Of a stretch of 6,768 bases of DNA, positions 5,236-6,768 are shown piece by piece (the stretch's first letter is position 1; each line of letters begins with the position of its first letter). The notes under the pieces were generated by a model. That model had not been told where the DNA came from. It did no database searches and saw only the letters and a list, made by a program, of their open reading frames with translations. Both the position numbers and the translations under genes were made by a program. Source of the stretch: JASFRI01 sp050115015 (GTDB taxonomy: Bacteria > Acidobacteriota > Polarisedimenticolia > CBDVAL01). Location: contig JASFRI010000231.1 in assembly GCA_050115015.1 (NCBI GenBank), positions 1 to 6,768 on the forward strand. The letters are read 5' to 3'.

Positions 5236-6442
5236 AGGCCGGGGACATGAAGGAGGCCCCCAGGCCGATGAGGAGGACGAGGACGCAGACCAGCGAGAGG
5301 ACCCGCTTCGGGCCGAGGTGCATCCGCCAGCCCTGACGCTCGCGCTCCCCGCCGGCCAGGCCCAGCCGGACCAGGACGGCCGCCACGCCCGCGAACAGGA
5401 GGTTCAGGTAGAAGGTGTAGTCCAGGGCGAACTGCACGGTCTCCGCGACGCGGTGGCCGCTCTCCGGGATGATCCCGAGGGCTCCGAAGCCGTAGTGCAG
5501 CGTCAGGGCCGTGATCACGATGCTCGCGAACATGATCCCGGCGATGTACACTGCTACCCGCCACCCGTAATACCGGACGTTGATCATCACCAGCGGCGGC
5601 ACCATCAGGTCGGAGTAGATGAACCCCATGATCCCCGCGAACAGCACGCCGTTGGCGTTCAGGACCGTGGCAAGTGGGATGTTCCCCATCGAGCCGATGA
5701 AGGTGGCGGCGGCGACGAAGGGCGCCACCACGGCGTTCTCGACGACGACCACCCAGTCCGGGAGGGCTCCTGCAGCGCGCATCAGGAACACGCGCTCCCA
5801 GACGGAGGCCGGGACCAGCACCGCCATGAAGCCGGCGATGGTGAACCCGATGAGGATCTCCTCCCAGACCATCTTCCAGTCCGAGACGAACTTCCTGCCC
5901 ACCAGCTCCCAGCCCTCACGGCTCCGGATCCGGCGGCGCCAGTCGAAATCCTCGTCGCCGGCGTCGGCCTTCTGCTGCAGCGCCTCCCGGGACTCCCGGA
6001 ACCAGGCGGTGGGGGCGGTGAGGCGCACGAGGATGGTGCTGATGGCGATGAGCAGGAGGCCACCCAGGATCTCGGCGGCCAGGAACTGCCAGCCCAGGAA
6101 GATCAGGATGAGGATGCCCAGCTCGATGACCAGGTTCGTCGAGGCGAACATGAACGCGATCGCCGCGACGAAGCTGGCTCCCTTCAGCACCAGCGCTCTC
6201 GCGGCGGCCAGGGCGGCGAAGGAGCAGGACGAGGAGGCCGCCCCGAACAGCGTGGCCAGGGATACGCTCCGGAGGCCGGCGGACCCGAGGTACGGGGTGA
6301 GCCGATCCCGGGGGACGAAGGCCTGGATCATGGCGCTGACCCCGTAGCCCAGGACGAAGGCCCATCCGGCCTTCCAGAAGAAGCCGACCGCCGTCCGGGC
6401 CGCTTCCCCGTAGGTGCTCCAGAATCGCGCCGCTCCCCCCAT
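5234..6442 (-). CDS. PF03773 (DUF318/ArsP_1-like) membrane permease
   Basis: Polytopic inner-membrane protein of 402 residues. Hydrophobic segments lie roughly at 16-42, 60-82, 90-118, 120-142, 195-215, 230-250, 262-286, 294-318, 338-360 and 380-397. The two halves each carry a family signature: LFGAASSSCSFAALAAARALVLKGASFVAAIAFMFAS (65-101) and TFIGSMGNIPLATVLNANGVLFAG (247-270). A charged cytoplasmic loop (about 148-190) separates them. The family includes ArsP exporters of trivalent organoarsenicals and other metal or metalloid exporters. The only Cys in the core motif is Cys73, so arsenic or soft-metal transport is possible but unproven. The ATG start has GGGAG four bases upstream. It lies 19 nt downstream of glucokinase and is probably co-transcribed. 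Confidence 0.88.
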   Translation of the reverse strand: MGGAARFWSTYGEAARTAVGFFWKAGWAFVLGYGVSAMIQAFVPRDRLTPYLGSAGLRSVSLATLFGAASSSCSFAALAAARALVLKGASFVAAIAFMFASTNLVIELGILILIFLGWQFLAAEILGGLLLIAISTILVRLTAPTAWFRESREALQQKADAGDEDFDWRRRIRSREGWELVGRKFVSDWKMVWEEILIGFTIAGFMAVLVPASVWERVFLMRAAGALPDWVVVVENAVVAPFVAAATFIGSMGNIPLATVLNANGVLFAGIMGFIYSDLMVPPLVMINVRYYGWRVAVYIAGIMFASIVITALTLHYGFGALGIIPESGHRVAETVQFALDYTFYLNLLFAGVAAVLVRLGLAGGERERQGWRMHLGPKRVLSLVCVLVLLIGLGASFMSPA

Positions 6443-6461
6443 CGAGCTCCCGACCCGGAAC

Positions 6462-6768
6462 TCAGAGCTGCGCTGCCATGCGGGCGGCTCCCAGGAAGGC
6501 CGTACGGGGGTTCAGGACCACCCGCACCGGCATGGACCGCATCAGGTCGCTGAACGCTCCCTTGCGGTTGAAGGACTCGGTGAAGCGGCCGTCCCGCAGG
6601 ACCGGCAGGATCTTCGGCGCGATTCCCCCGGCGATGTAGACACCCCCGGTGGCCAGCACCTTGAGGGCCAGGTTGCCGGCCTCCGCGCCGTAGATGGACA
6701 CGAAGCGCTCCAGCGACTTGCGGCAGCCGGAGCAGGCACCGGCCATGGCCGCCTTGGAGATCGCCGCG
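6462..6768 (-). CDS. glk: glucokinase, C-terminal third, cut by window edge
   Basis: Cytoplasmic enzyme phosphorylating glucose with ATP to glucose-6-phosphate. About 101 residues are visible and the frame stays open through the window end, so the ATG at 6746 is internal, not the start. The segment FVSIYGAEAGNLALKVLATGGVYIAGGIAPKILPVL, then F..SFNRKGAFSDLM...PVRVVLNPRTAFLGAA, is the diagnostic C-terminal half of the bacterial Glk family (PF02685), including the GGVYIAGGIAPK loop near the nucleotide site. The family is usually 320-340 residues long. The permease gene follows after 19 nt on the same strand. The visible part is intact. With pyk it brackets the window with the first and last ATP-linked steps of glycolysis. 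Confidence 0.93.
   Translation of the reverse strand, partial: AAISKAAMAGACSGCRKSLERFVSIYGAEAGNLALKVLATGGVYIAGGIAPKILPVLRDGRFTESFNRKGAFSDLMRSMPVRVVLNPRTAFLGAARMAAQL

Overview
The window is very GC-rich (about 70% by eye) and densely coded, with strong G/C preference at third codon positions and occasional GTG starts. This fits a high-GC environmental bacterium with c-type cytochromes. The gene content does not fix the phylum. Gemmatimonadota, Acidobacteriota, NC10-like and deltaproteobacterial lineages are all compatible, and this is inference only. I see no insertion sequence, phage gene, CRISPR array, rRNA or tRNA.

Layout from left to right. (1) The 3' end of a multi-domain c-type cytochrome (+) is followed 10 nt later by a complete pyruvate kinase gene (+). 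(2) A short convergent gap carries a thrice-repeated heptamer. (3) A two-gene minus-strand unit follows, cupin then VOC/glyoxalase-fold protein, packed so tightly that the VOC ribosome-binding site overlaps the cupin stop. (4) A 382-bp divergent intergenic region, rich in inverted repeats, separates the cupin gene (-) from a small secreted lipoprotein gene (+). (5) Two consecutive GC hairpins close the lipoprotein gene and run into an extended -10 promoter for amrS (+), the radical SAM member of the AmmeMemoRadiSam system. (6) After a convergent gap come a PF03773-type permease (-) and, 19 nt upstream of it, the 3' end of a glucokinase gene (-) cut by the window edge.

Functionally, the window has glycolytic enzymes at both ends (glucokinase and pyruvate kinase), an electron-transfer cytochrome, a probable metal or metalloid permease, two small metal-binding-fold proteins (cupin, VOC), an unknown lipoprotein, and an AmrS enzyme without visible AMMECR1/MEMO1 partners. 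Most genes are ordinary. The parts that best reward a second look are the hairpin/promoter arrangement upstream of amrS, the orphan AmrS with its lipoprotein neighbour, the inverted-repeat-rich leader of the lipoprotein, and the pairing of a permease with glucokinase. I found no convincing new defence or mobile system.
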